DNA from: Tuctoria greenei
Taxonomy: Eukaryota; Streptophyta; Magnoliopsida; Poales; Poaceae
Direction: 5' to 3'
Length of the DNA: 64,000 bases
NCBI GenBank assembly: GCA_036927565.1
Contig: JAYESD010000002.1
Coordinates: 224,195,882-224,259,881 of the forward strand
A model generated the notes under the pieces. The model worked only from the letters and a program-made list of their open reading frames with translations, made no database searches and had not been told where the DNA came from. The translations under genes and the position numbers were made by a program. Of this stretch, positions 54,652 to 63,991 are shown in pieces. Every line of letters starts with the position of its first letter. The stretch's first letter is position 1.

Positions 54652-55593
54652 TTCCATGCAAAACAGATTCACACACCGGCTCAATCACTACAAATGATAC
54701 CTCCTACATGGCCATTCGCTGTGTGGGGCATGGATATCTTGGGACGTTTCCCAAAAGCCGTCGGAGGTTACATGTTCCTATATGTCGCCATCGACAAGTT
54801 CACCAAATGGCTGGAAGCAACTCCAGTAGTAACAATCAACAAACAATCAGCAATCAAGTTCTTGAAGTCCATTATATGCAGATTTGGAGATCCAAACAAA
54901 GTCATAACTGACAACGGAACTCAATTCACAAGTACTGCATTCCAAGAATATTGCGAAGACCTCGACATTCAACTTAGCTACGCCTCAGTAGCTCATCCAG
55001 CAAGCAATGGGCAAGCCAAGAGAGCAAATGCAGAAATCTTAAAAGGACTCAATACACGCACATATGAGCGCTTGAAAAAGCACGGAGCTAACTAGATTGT
55101 AGAAATTCCGTTCACACTTTGGGCGAATAGGATAACACCTAACCAATCAACTGGGGAGACTCCATTCTTCTTGGTGTACGGAGCTGAAGCAGTCCTTCCT
55201 CCGGAGATCACCTTGGGGTCCCTCCGGGTCCGAACCTTCGATGTAGCCACGCAGGACCAGCTCTGGCGTGAAGACCTTGACCTCGTCGACGAGGGAAGGT
55301 GCCGAGCAGCTGTTCCAAATGCACGTTATCGCCAAGCGCTCCAGCACTACCATCAAAGGCATGTGCGTGACTGACAGCTCGAAGAAGGCGACCTGGTGCT
55401 ACAGAAGATACTAACTCGTGAAGGGATGAACAAACTTTCCCCCAGCTGGGAGGGTCCTTTCCGAGTCATTAAAGTATCCGACCAGGCTGCGTTTGCTTGG
55501 CGATTGAGGATGGGATCCCACTTCACAATCCTTGGAACATCGAGCACCTCCATAAGTTTTATGCTTAGAATCACGCAGGTGAGTCTGTAATTA
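54652..55593 (+). pseudogene. Tat2 integrase core and C-terminus
   Basis: The core frame 54694-55095 reads WGMDILGRFPKAVGGYMFLY, GDPNKVITDNGTQFTSTAFQ and HPASNGQAKRANAEILKGLN. The last catalytic Glu, present as QAERAN in Tat1, is Lys here (QAKRAN). The C-terminal part (55171-55590) has AEAVLPPEITLGSLRVRTFD, a stop at 55372, then LSPSWEGPFRVIKV. The Glu to Lys change alone should abolish strand transfer. Confidence 0.82.
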
Positions 55594-55637
55594 CACACAA
55601 TGCATGTTGTAGAGTTGTCATACAGAGTCGAGCAAGT

Positions 55638-57096
55638 TGTAGGGATCGAATGCCCAAGATGGGGGGGTGAATTGGGCTACTTCAAATTTTAAGTCAATTT
55701 AAAGCTTAAGTGAAATCTAATTCTCTAAGCAAGCCAACAGTGCAATTAAGAGAATTAAGTGCGGAATTGAGAATTGCGTAATCGTAAAGGAGTAGGGAGG
55801 AGGAATGCAAACGCTCGAAGACACGGGGACACGTCGATTTTTCCCGTGGTTCGGTGAGATCACTAGGATCCACCTACGTCCACGTTGTGGCACCCACCTA
55901 AGGGTATCGCCACTCCCAAGTCACCGAGACGAGGGAATCCACTAACTTCCTCCGTTCGCCATCCTTGGCAAGGTGGAGCTCAAGCCTTGTACAACTTCGA
56001 TCCTCCGGGCTTCCACAATGGTCTCGGCAAGCTCCGGAGCGATCTCTTCACTCTCCTCTTTGATACAAGGTGAGTGCAATCACCAAGAATGCACTTTCTC
56101 ACGGCTCTCCCTATTCTAGAGTCTCCACTCACCCAGAGAGGACGCACACAAGCTTAACTCTAAGAGGAACTAGCCTATATCTTGAGGTGTGAAAGGATTA
56201 CAAGAGTGTGAAAATGAGTATTCTAAGTCTTGGACACTTGGGGAATGTGTAGTGGTGCTCTTGTTGTTCAGCGTCGTCGAAATGACTGGTGGGAGGGGGT
56301 TAAATACTCAGCCCAACCGAATTAGCCGTTGGAAAAGTGGGCTGATTACTTTTTCTGTGTACATCGGATGATCCGATGACCCCCTTTTATGAGCATCGGT
56401 CTAATTTGATTAGCTGACGTCATTTTGTCAGAAATGACCGTTATTAGACCGATGCTTCACCTTCTTCATCATCGGAGGATCCGATGAATAGATCTTCAGT
56501 CTGGTTGAGTTGATAATTTGCTTCTGTTGTAATCGACCGATGTGCATCTGCCTTCAACATCGGATGATCCGGTGTTCAGTCCTTCAGAACACTTCAGAAA
56601 ATTTGCTTACTGTTGTATTCATCCGATGTTCACTGGATACACATCGGATGATCCGGTGTGTACTTCATTCTGAGGTCTTCTTCTTCTGTTGAGTCCAAAT
56701 CGACCGATGCAGTCATTCTTCAGATCACCGGATGATCCGGTGTGTACAATTCGTTTCCTTCGAGTTGAGTTAGACTGATCTTTTGGATTTTGGACTTGTG
56801 ACCTCTTGAACACTTGTTTGTATGGCTCTTCTGATGGATATGAAGCTTCTTGTGTTGCCAATTTTGATAAGGTTGCGTCGTTGTGCGAGTTCTTCATTTG
56901 TTTCCGATTAACCCCTTAGGTTAGTTCGTTGAGGGGTCTCCTTTTGCATCCAATGAGCAGTAGATGACATTTATGATTGATTGATCGACGTTTGATTCAT
57001 TGTACATGAAACCTCGCATCCACAAACTCATTAGTAGTAAATAACGGTTGTCATTAATCACCGAAACCGTACCTCGTGGGGGCCTAGATGCTTTCA
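55638..57096 (-). repeat. 3' LTR of the SIRE-like element
   Basis: On the minus strand it starts TGAAAGCATCTAGGCCCC after a purine tract and ends CATTCGATCCCTACA, 1459 bp. The end with its C-run (CACCCCCCCATC) is typical of the group. Five 17-bp palindromes of the CATCGGATGATCCGATG type lie at 56362, 56470, 56558, 56642 and 56726. A TATA-like TATTTAAC is near 56303-56310. Confidence 0.88.
56362..56742. repeat. Cluster of 17-bp palindromes in the SIRE LTR
   Basis: Copies begin at 56362, 56470, 56558, 56642 and 56726, spaced 84-108 bp. Between them lie half-sites TCGACCGATG or its complement (for example near 56395, 56446, 56533 and 56699). The regular alternation of full and half sites looks like an amplified binding-site array. 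Confidence 0.8.
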
Positions 57097-57438
57097 ATCT
57101 CCCCCTTTTTGGTGATTGATGACAACACAACGAGTAGAGCATAAAAGTAATGAAATTTGAAATGCAAACGCAATGCTCATAAAGAAATGTAATCGGAACA
57201 ACATGCAACACAAGGAGCTCGAAGGCTCAAACAATGATCAAATATAAATCATAAGAGTGAAGTAGCATACTGAATTACAAATAGTAGCAAATGATAACAA
57301 TCAAGTCTCAAATAGAAGCAAATAACAAGTCTGAAAGCAAATAGATAACTAGCACTCCCCCTAAGCCCAAGACACTCCCCCTAACTCTAACTCTTCTCCC
57401 CCTTTGGCATCAAGACACCAAAAAGGGAAGAGGAGTAC
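57097..57438 (-). promoter_or_regulatory. Multiple polypurine tracts before the SIRE 3' LTR
   Basis: On the minus strand AAAAAGGGGGAGATT abuts the LTR start at 57096. Three further AGGGGGAG-type tracts lie at about 57354-57361, 57374-57381 and 57396-57404, between the end of ORF3 and the LTR. Repeated purine tracts in this spot are known for the SIRE group. The rest is AT-rich and non-coding. Confidence 0.75.
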
Positions 57439-59631
57439 CTAGGACTCCGGAGCGCTCGGGGCGACGGTGAAGCGGTCGACGTCGGCGATGCTGTCGTCGG
57501 AGCTGCTCGAGGTGGAGGTCGCAGGTGCTGGCGCTGGAGCGGGAGGAGCTGGAGCTGCTGACGCTGCTGGGGCTGCTGGCGCCGCTGGGGGATCTGCTGG
57601 GGCTGCTGGCGCCGGTGGAGAAGGTACTGCCGGTAGAGGTGAGAACTGGAACGGCACTGACGAGGCTAGAAGAGGTGACATGCTGAAGCTCGGTACAGGC
57701 GACGCCGGTGCTGGAGCTGCAGTGGGTGCCAGTGGAGAAGCTGCTGGAGCCTGACCAAGACCCGGCTGCTGGGGCGGAAGGGCTATCCCGGTCTGCTGGT
57801 AGAGGTTGGTGATCAACCCCAGGATGCCCATCATAGCCTGCTGAGTCTGCTGCTGCTGGTCCAGGGTCCTCTGGTGCATCTGATCCACCAAGCTCGTGAA
57901 CCGGTCCGTGTCCTCGCGCCTCTGGCGAGCCATCTCTAGCTGCATCTCTGTCTGCTGCCTCTGAAGCTCTGCGAGCCGCGCAGCCTGCTCTGCCCTGGCC
58001 TGCTCGGCTGCAAGCCGGTCCTGCCGCTGCTGCTCGACCATCTGCTGGAGCAGTGTGGTGAGCTCGGACGGCTGGGACACCTGAGCCTCTGACACTGGTG
58101 GAGGCGTCGGTGGTGCAGCAGTGGAAACTCCCGCCTCCGCGTCGTGCTGCCTCAGAGAAGGAGGCGGAGGAGGGAAGTACTCCTCAACACTGTCGCTGGT
58201 GTCACTGTCTGACCACACGTGCTCAAGTCCACCTCCCTGAGCCTCAGCCTGAGCGAGCGCCTCATCCTCCTGAGCTAACTCGGTCCAGTCCTCCTCAGAG
58301 AGACGAGCACTGACCTGACGCTCGACTGGACGGCCAAGGCGGCGATCTCCAGGAGTAGGCACTCGGTAGTGGCCGAACCGAGTGGCGTGGAGCTCTGTCA
58401 GGGGAGCAGTGGCTGGCGAGTCCTCAGGTGCTAGCAGGAACAGCAGACGGCAAATCCAATGCCCGTAGACCAACTGCCTCAACATCCCGACTCCGTCAGT
58501 GATCACGTCCTCCATCTCGCAGATCAAGATGTCCACGATATCAAATTCCATCCCGTTCATCACATAGAACAGGATGGTCTGCTGGAGGCTTGTAAAGCCC
58601 TCTAGGTAGCCGGACCTCGGTAGAAGGGTACGCCTGAGGATGTGGTGAACTGTCCGAGCGGCTGGAGTGAGGAGAGCTGGCACCCTCGGCTGGTCTGGCG
58701 TGAACGGAGCGGTGAACAGACCTCTGATCTCCTCAAACGGTGGTGACACTCCCCCTGTCAGCGGCCTCCTCGGCGGGTCGGCTCCACCGTAGACCACCTC
58801 GTGTAGGCAAGTGAGGTGCGTGTCCACTCCAAGTAGCTGTGCCAGTCGCTCTCGAGACACGGTGTGCTGCTGCCCCAGAAACATGAAGTGGATCGAGCGC
58901 CGACCCTCTGAGATATAGAGAGTGGCGTAGAAGACTCGAACCCACTCCTCCACGTAAGCGCTCCTCTGGCGTGAGAGCAGGTCCACAAGGCCTCTGTACC
59001 TCTCGAAGAACGGCCTGATCCCGTGGCCAACTGCTGTGGCAAGCTGATTCCAGTCGATGTAGGTGTGCTGGAACATCTTATGGCCCCGACGCCTGTACGT
59101 CTCGTACAGGGACGCCTGTGTCAGGGTCCAAAAGCGAGGATCAACCCTAGTGTCCCTGGGCTGCTGGAACCACTCCTCTGGCAATACTGTCCATCTGAGC
59201 TTCTTCAGTTGTTTTGCCTTGAGCTTGCGATAATCTGTAAGCCTGACATCCTCAGCAACTCTGGCAGCGGTATCCATCTCGTAGATGGCCCTCTGGGCCT
59301 CTCTATCCTCTGCGCGGTCGGCAGCAGTGGGACGCTGACTCGCAGTGGGGGTCTGACCTCCCCCTCGGGTCCTGACGGTGCGCCGGCGAACCAGTGGCGT
59401 CACCTCAGTCTCCTCCTCGTCCTCAGAGTCGTCGGGCGGCACAAGCTGCACTGTGGGCCGCTGCTGCCTCTGCCGGGACTCGCGGATCCGCAAGGAACCG
59501 CGACGGCCACGCTCACGCTCCTCTGCGGCGCGAGCGGCCAACTCTGCCCGGCGAGCTTCCTTCGAGAGCTTCTGTTTCTTCGCTGCGGGCTCCTCGATGG
59601 CCTTGCCTTTGTCCTTGCGATCACGGCCCAT
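57439..59631 (-). CDS. SIRE ORF3 (env-position protein), intact
   Basis: The frame is open from 59712, but I place the start at ATG 59631 (MGRDRKDKGKAIEEPAAKKQ), 730 codons, because that Met begins a nuclear-localisation-like basic segment. A central folded region (RRGHKMFQHTYIDWNQLATA, EEWVRVFYATLYIS, FMFLGQQHTVSRERLAQLLG) resembles the plant family named Putative plant transposon protein. Next come an acidic stretch, a long Gln/Arg/Glu coiled coil (QQMVEQQRQDRLAAEQARAE onward) and a Pro/Ala/Ser tail. I see no signal peptide or clear membrane anchor, so the name envelope-like describes position only. It lies downstream of pol on the same strand. Confidence 0.8.
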   Translation of the reverse strand: MGRDRKDKGKAIEEPAAKKQKLSKEARRAELAARAAEERERGRRGSLRIRESRQRQQRPTVQLVPPDDSEDEEETEVTPLVRRRTVRTRGGGQTPTASQRPTAADRAEDREAQRAIYEMDTAARVAEDVRLTDYRKLKAKQLKKLRWTVLPEEWFQQPRDTRVDPRFWTLTQASLYETYRRRGHKMFQHTYIDWNQLATAVGHGIRPFFERYRGLVDLLSRQRSAYVEEWVRVFYATLYISEGRRSIHFMFLGQQHTVSRERLAQLLGVDTHLTCLHEVVYGGADPPRRPLTGGVSPPFEEIRGLFTAPFTPDQPRVPALLTPAARTVHHILRRTLLPRSGYLEGFTSLQQTILFYVMNGMEFDIVDILICEMEDVITDGVGMLRQLVYGHWICRLLFLLAPEDSPATAPLTELHATRFGHYRVPTPGDRRLGRPVERQVSARLSEEDWTELAQEDEALAQAEAQGGGLEHVWSDSDTSDSVEEYFPPPPPSLRQHDAEAGVSTAAPPTPPPVSEAQVSQPSELTTLLQQMVEQQRQDRLAAEQARAEQAARLAELQRQQTEMQLEMARQRREDTDRFTSLVDQMHQRTLDQQQQTQQAMMGILGLITNLYQQTGIALPPQQPGLGQAPAASPLAPTAAPAPASPVPSFSMSPLLASSVPFQFSPLPAVPSPPAPAAPADPPAAPAAPAASAAPAPPAPAPAPATSTSSSSDDSIADVDRFTVAPSAPES

Positions 59632-59935
59632 CTTGATGCAAAAGAGAGGGCTAGGGTTAGCGAAAAGATGATCGATGAGAAACAATGACGGATGTCGCAC
59701 GGCACGGAACAAACCTCAGCGACAAAAAGGATCACACGATCGTCGAACCGCGACGCAGCGATCGGGACGATGTCGCGTGGTTGTGGGAACCCTAACGACG
59801 AAAATCGTCGAAAGAAAGGAGGGATTCCGGCGGTGAGGTGGAGAGACGACAATGGTGGCGATGTGGAGAGGTGACGACGACGGTGGTGCCCTGAAGAGGC
59901 GGCGGCGGCGGCGTGGTCTGAGGTGGCGGCGCAAA

Positions 59936-60160
59936 GGCGCGGCGGCGCGGGAGGCGAGACGCGGCGGCGGCGCGAAGGCGAGGCGCGGCGGCGGCTCGAA
60001 GGGGCGGCGGCGCGAAGGCGCGGCGGCGCGGGAGGCGAGACGCGGCGGCGGCGCGAAGGCGAGGCGCGGCGGCGGCTCGAAGGGGCGGCGGCGCGAAGGC
60101 GCGGCGGCGCGGGAGGCGAGACGCGGCGGCGGCGCGAAGGCGAGGCGCGGCGGCGGCTCG
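59936..60160. repeat. 81-bp GC-rich tandem repeat, about 2.8 copies
   Basis: Identical unit starts GGCGCGGCGGCGCGGGAGG lie at 59936, 60017 and 60098, exactly 81 bp apart. The copies appear identical through their length, suggesting recent expansion. The unit is 27 codons long and open on both strands. Confidence 0.9.
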
Positions 60161-60331
60161 GCTTGTGGTGGCGGCGCGGAGAGGTGGCGGCGTGGAGTAA
60201 AAGTGCCCGTACAACTTCTAAATAGGAACCCGATGACCTAACGGTTACGCGAACACCGGATCGACCGATGCGCATAAGGGGGGGTCATCGGTCGAGTTCA
60301 ACAGAGAGTTGGTCCAAAAACTCTCTTTGCA

Positions 60332-60527
60332 CACCGGATGATCCGACGTTGCTACGTCGATCATCGGTCGAATTCTGCAGGGTAACAGAGGATTGAACAT
60401 CGGATGCTCCGATGTTTCCTGAAATGAACTCATCGGTCGATTTCTTGGTTCTGACTGATCTGCTCGTTGAACTGAAGCACCAATTGATCCGATGTAGCTG
60501 CTGACCCTAGCATCGGATAATCCGATG
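60332..60527. repeat. 17-bp palindromes upstream of ORF3
   Basis: CACCGGATGATCCGACG (60332), CATCGGATGCTCCGATG (60398) and CATCGGATAATCCGATG (60511) share the design of the LTR palindromes, again alternating with CATCGGTCGA half-sites. Confidence 0.78.
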
Positions 60528-61084
60528 ACTACAGAAAAACTAAGAATGCCCATATATGTCCTTTGACCAAACACGCAATCAAAGAGAAACACATGTCTTA
60601 GGACTTTTTGGGCAACCCCTTACCCCTCAAGAAGCTAATATGCCAATAGCTTGGCTAGACCTTAATGCAAATGGAACACCGAGAAAAAAATAGAGGAAAA
60701 AATATCCAAATAAAATGTAAGGCCCATGCTTTGAGAGGTAGAGTATGAAAACTTCTATCTCATTAAAGCATGTTCCTTTAGAATTTTGCTCTTTCCACAT
60801 CATATGAGTTGAGATATTGCATTTCAAACAAGTCTCCTTCTCATGATGTGGGTTCCCCTTTGTGACAATTCTACCGTATGCAATGCCAAACAAATTATAG
60901 TGCAAGAGATTAAATGAGTGCAAGTTTATATGGCAGGGATCATGCAAGGCATAAAATAAATCTATCTTGCCAAGTTTAAACCTTCCAAAGGCTTCCTCAG
61001 GGAAAAACTATTTCTAGCTCACCCCTATCCTTTGGGAGTTAGGCAAGACCTATATGACATGCAACCTTACATGAACATGGCAAT

Positions 61085-63991
61085 TTACATGACGTTAGAT
61101 GCATCTAGCACATTTAACTCACTTCTAAGCCTAGAAAAAGTTTTCTCATCAAGTGGTTTGGTGAAGATATCCGCCAATTGTTCTTCGGACCTAACACCTT
61201 GCAAAGAGATTTCTCCCTTAGCCTCATGGTCCCGCAAGAAGTGATGGCGAATATCAATGTGCTTAGTGCGGGAGTGTTGAACGGGGTTTCTAGCTATCTT
61301 AACCGCACTTTCATTGTCACAAAGGAGAGGCACACAACCAAACTTAATTCCAAAGTCCAAGAGGGTTTGCTTCATATATAGGATTTGGGCACAACATGCA
61401 CCGGCCGCTATATACTCCGCCTCCGCGGTGGACAAAGCCACGGAATTTTGCTTCTTGCTCGACCAAGAAACTAGGGAACGCCCAAGTAAATGGCAACCCC
61501 CGGAGGTACTCTTGCGGTCTACACGGCATCCGGCAAAGTCCGAATCCGAGTAACCTAAGAGATGAAAACTAGCGTTCTTGGGGTACCACAAACCTACACT
61601 TGGGGTATGCTTGAGATACCGAAGTATCCTAAAGACCGCCTTCTTGTGCGATTCTTTAGGTGCCGCTTGAAAGCGAGCACACAAGCACACACTAAACATA
61701 ATATCGGGCCTAGATGCGGTAAGATATAGCAATGAACCAATCATGGAACGGTAATGAGACTGATCAATAGATTTACCGTCCATGTCCGCGTTGAGATGAC
61801 AATTTGTCGCCATTGGAGTGCTTCTTGAGCTACAATCTCCCATCTCAAATTTCTTCAAGAGGTCCTTAGTGTACTTCTCTTGATGGATGAAGGTCCCCTC
61901 TTGAAGTTGCTTGATTTGAAATCCTAGGAAGAAGTTGAGCTCTCCAATCATTGACATCTCGAATTCCCTAGACATCATTTTGCCAAACTCATGGCTAAGA
62001 GCTTTGTTAGTTGAGCCAAAAATAATATCATCGACATAAATTTGACAAAGAAATAAGTCTCCGTCGATGTCCTTGGTGAAGAGTGTAGTGTCCACCCTCC
62101 CAATCTTGAAACCTTGCATGACGAGGAAGTCCCTTAAGCGCTCGTACCATGCCCTTGGAGCTTGCTTGAGTCCATAGAGTGCTTTGTTTAGCCTATAGAC
62201 ATGGTTAGGGTTTCTTGGGTCCTCAAACCCGGGAGGTTGCTCAACAAACACAAGTTCATTAATATAGCCATTGAGAAATGCACTCTTAACATCCATTTGA
62301 TAAAGCATGATATTATGATGAGAAGCAAAAGCAAGGAGTATGCGGATAGCTTCTAACCGTGCTACCGGGGCGAATGTCTCCCCAAAATCCAAACCTTCAA
62401 CTTGAGCAAATCCCTTCGCCACAAGCCTAGCTTTGTTGCGAACCACCACGCCATTCTCATCTTGCTTGTTGCGGTAGACCCACTTCGTTCCAATCACATT
62501 CTTGTCCTTGGGTCGCTCCTCCAACACCCAAACTTCATTGCGGGTGAAGTTGTTGAGTTCCTCTTGCATAGCCATCACCCAATTGGAGTCTTGGAGAGCT
62601 TCCTCAATGCTTTTGGGTTCTACACACGACACAAAAGAGTAGTGCTCACAAAAAGATGCAACATGACGTGAACGAGTACTTACTCCCCGTGAAGGACTTC
62701 CAATGATTTGATCCATTGGATGTGCCTTGGAGATGCGCCCATGTCTCATCAACGGTTGTGAGTCACTTGGTGGTGGTGAAGCATTTTGCTCGTCTTGTGG
62801 TTGGACTTCATCTTGGACTTCATCTTCTTCTTGGTGTTGTGTGGCTTGTTGGTCTTGCATAGGCAATGGATCATCTTTGTCTTCTTCTTCATCCACTTGA
62901 GGTGCCATGGAGGTGTTGATGTTCGGACTTGAATCTCCCCCTTGATCATGGCTCTCCTCAACTTCGGGCTTGATGTCTCCTATGGTCATGTTCTTCATAG
63001 CTTCTCGTAGAGGCTCATCATCTATATCATCATGACCAAAACTCTCCTCTTGGGAGCCATTAGTCTCATCAAACTCAACGTCACAACTTTCTTCAACTGA
63101 CCCGGAGGTTTGGTTGAATACTCGATATGCCTTTGAGTTTGACGCATAACCAAGGAAAATACCAACATCGCACCTTCTTTCAAACTTACCAAGTCTTTTC
63201 TTGCGGTAGATGTAGCACTTGCATCCGAAGACCCGGAAGTAGGAGATGTTGGGCTTTCTCCCAATGAGGAGCTCGTAGGGAGTCTTTTGGAGAAGTCGAT
63301 GAAGATAGACTCTATTTGCGGCATGGCATGCCGTGTTGATCGCTTCCGCCCAAAACTTCTCCGACATCCCATAATCATCAAGCATGGCTCTCGCGAGGGT
63401 GATTAGTGTCTTGTTCTTTCTCTCAACAACACCGTTTTGTTGAGGGGTGTATGTAGCCGAAAATTCGTGCTTGACTCCTTCACGGTCACACCACTCCCCA
63501 ATATTGTAGTTCTTGAACTCGGTGCCGTTGTCACTCCGGACCTTGATGATGGGAAGTTGGAATTCCCGTTGAGCTCGTTTTGCAAAGGTCTTGAAGACTT
63601 CCGGGGTTTCACCCTTGTCACCTAAAAACAAAGTCCAAGCATAGCGAGAGTAATCATCAACAATAACGAGACAATAGAGATTACCGCCAAGGCTTTGGTA
63701 GGTGGACGGTCCGAAGAGGTCCATGTGAAGTAGTTCGAGCGGCTTGGAGGTAGACACCATTGTCTTCATCGGATGGTGCGAAGCCACTTGCTTCCCGGCT
63801 TGACATGCGCTACATAGCTTGTTCTTTTCAAACGTCACGTCCTTTACGCCGGTCACCATCCCTAGCTTGAAGGACTTCTTGAGCTTGCTCATTCCTATGT
63901 GAGCAATCCTCCGATGCCATAGCCACCCCAAACTTGTCTTGGTGAAAAGACAAGTGGTTAGGCTTGCGCTCTTGTTGGAGAAGTCCACCAA
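61085..63991 (-). CDS. SIRE-like copia pol: integrase, reverse transcriptase, RNase H (5' part outside window)
   Basis: This is a 968-codon frame without a stop, cut by the window edge, so the first residues (LTR-distal gag and protease) are missing. Near residues 20-70 lies the zinc finger (WHRRIAHIG, CSACQAGKQ). The integrase core has D91, D154 and E190 (HMDLFGP, RSDNGTEF, GVVERK). A variable acidic linker spans about 300-440. RT spans about 465-720 with WVYRNKQDENG, QMDVKSAFLNG and YVDD at 652-655. RNase H follows with DRKSTSGGCH, STAEAEYIAA and LCDNESAV, ending ADIFTKPLDE. All catalytic residues I can check are present, so this enzyme set may still be functional. Confidence 0.93.
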   Translation of the reverse strand: MVDFSNKSASLTTCLFTKTSLGWLWHRRIAHIGMSKLKKSFKLGMVTGVKDVTFEKNKLCSACQAGKQVASHHPMKTMVSTSKPLELLHMDLFGPSTYQSLGGNLYCLVIVDDYSRYAWTLFLGDKGETPEVFKTFAKRAQREFQLPIIKVRSDNGTEFKNYNIGEWCDREGVKHEFSATYTPQQNGVVERKNKTLITLARAMLDDYGMSEKFWAEAINTACHAANRVYLHRLLQKTPYELLIGRKPNISYFRVFGCKCYIYRKKRLGKFERRCDVGIFLGYASNSKAYRVFNQTSGSVEESCDVEFDETNGSQEESFGHDDIDDEPLREAMKNMTIGDIKPEVEESHDQGGDSSPNINTSMAPQVDEEEDKDDPLPMQDQQATQHQEEDEVQDEVQPQDEQNASPPPSDSQPLMRHGRISKAHPMDQIIGSPSRGVSTRSRHVASFCEHYSFVSCVEPKSIEEALQDSNWVMAMQEELNNFTRNEVWVLEERPKDKNVIGTKWVYRNKQDENGVVVRNKARLVAKGFAQVEGLDFGETFAPVARLEAIRILLAFASHHNIMLYQMDVKSAFLNGYINELVFVEQPPGFEDPRNPNHVYRLNKALYGLKQAPRAWYERLRDFLVMQGFKIGRVDTTLFTKDIDGDLFLCQIYVDDIIFGSTNKALSHEFGKMMSREFEMSMIGELNFFLGFQIKQLQEGTFIHQEKYTKDLLKKFEMGDCSSRSTPMATNCHLNADMDGKSIDQSHYRSMIGSLLYLTASRPDIMFSVCLCARFQAAPKESHKKAVFRILRYLKHTPSVGLWYPKNASFHLLGYSDSDFAGCRVDRKSTSGGCHLLGRSLVSWSSKKQNSVALSTAEAEYIAAGACCAQILYMKQTLLDFGIKFGCVPLLCDNESAVKIARNPVQHSRTKHIDIRHHFLRDHEAKGEISLQGVRSEEQLADIFTKPLDEKTFSRLRSELNVLDASNVM

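Larger units (their letters stand above)
48689..55637 (+). mobile_element. Tat2: second Tat-lineage element, 3' part outside the window
   Basis: The 5' LTR, primer site, gag, protease, RT, RNase H, second RNase H and integrase follow in the same order as Tat1, with clear similarity throughout. The element is cut at 55637, just after integrase, by the SIRE-like element. The rest (spacer, antisense ORF, 3' LTR) would lie beyond the right edge of the window. It interrupts the Athila-like fragment. Confidence 0.88.
59632..61084 (-). other. Spacer between SIRE pol and ORF3
   Basis: No supported gene. It holds an 81-bp GC-rich tandem repeat (59936-60160) and three more 17-bp palindromes at 60332, 60398 and 60511 with CATCGGTCGA half-sites near 60262, 60288, 60362 and 60431. 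The part 60550-61084 is AT-rich and featureless. The long minus frame across the repeat codes only low complexity. The spacer may be the intron or leader that lets ORF3 be expressed, but I cannot place splice sites with confidence. Confidence 0.6.

Noticed and set aside
56362..56742. CRISPR-like regular spacing of 17-bp repeats
   Set aside because: Repeats are short perfect or near-perfect palindromes with half-sites between them inside a plant LTR; no cas genes and a eukaryotic context.
57467..59688. Plus-strand frames up to 221 codons opposite ORF3
   Set aside because: Shadow frames of a GC-rich coding region; the minus frame is far longer and has recognisable structure.
59400..60275. 291-codon minus frame and plus-strand frames across the GC-rich tandem repeat
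   Set aside because: The open frame comes from the 81-bp repeat and the overlap with ORF3. The protein is Arg/Pro/Ser repeats without motifs.
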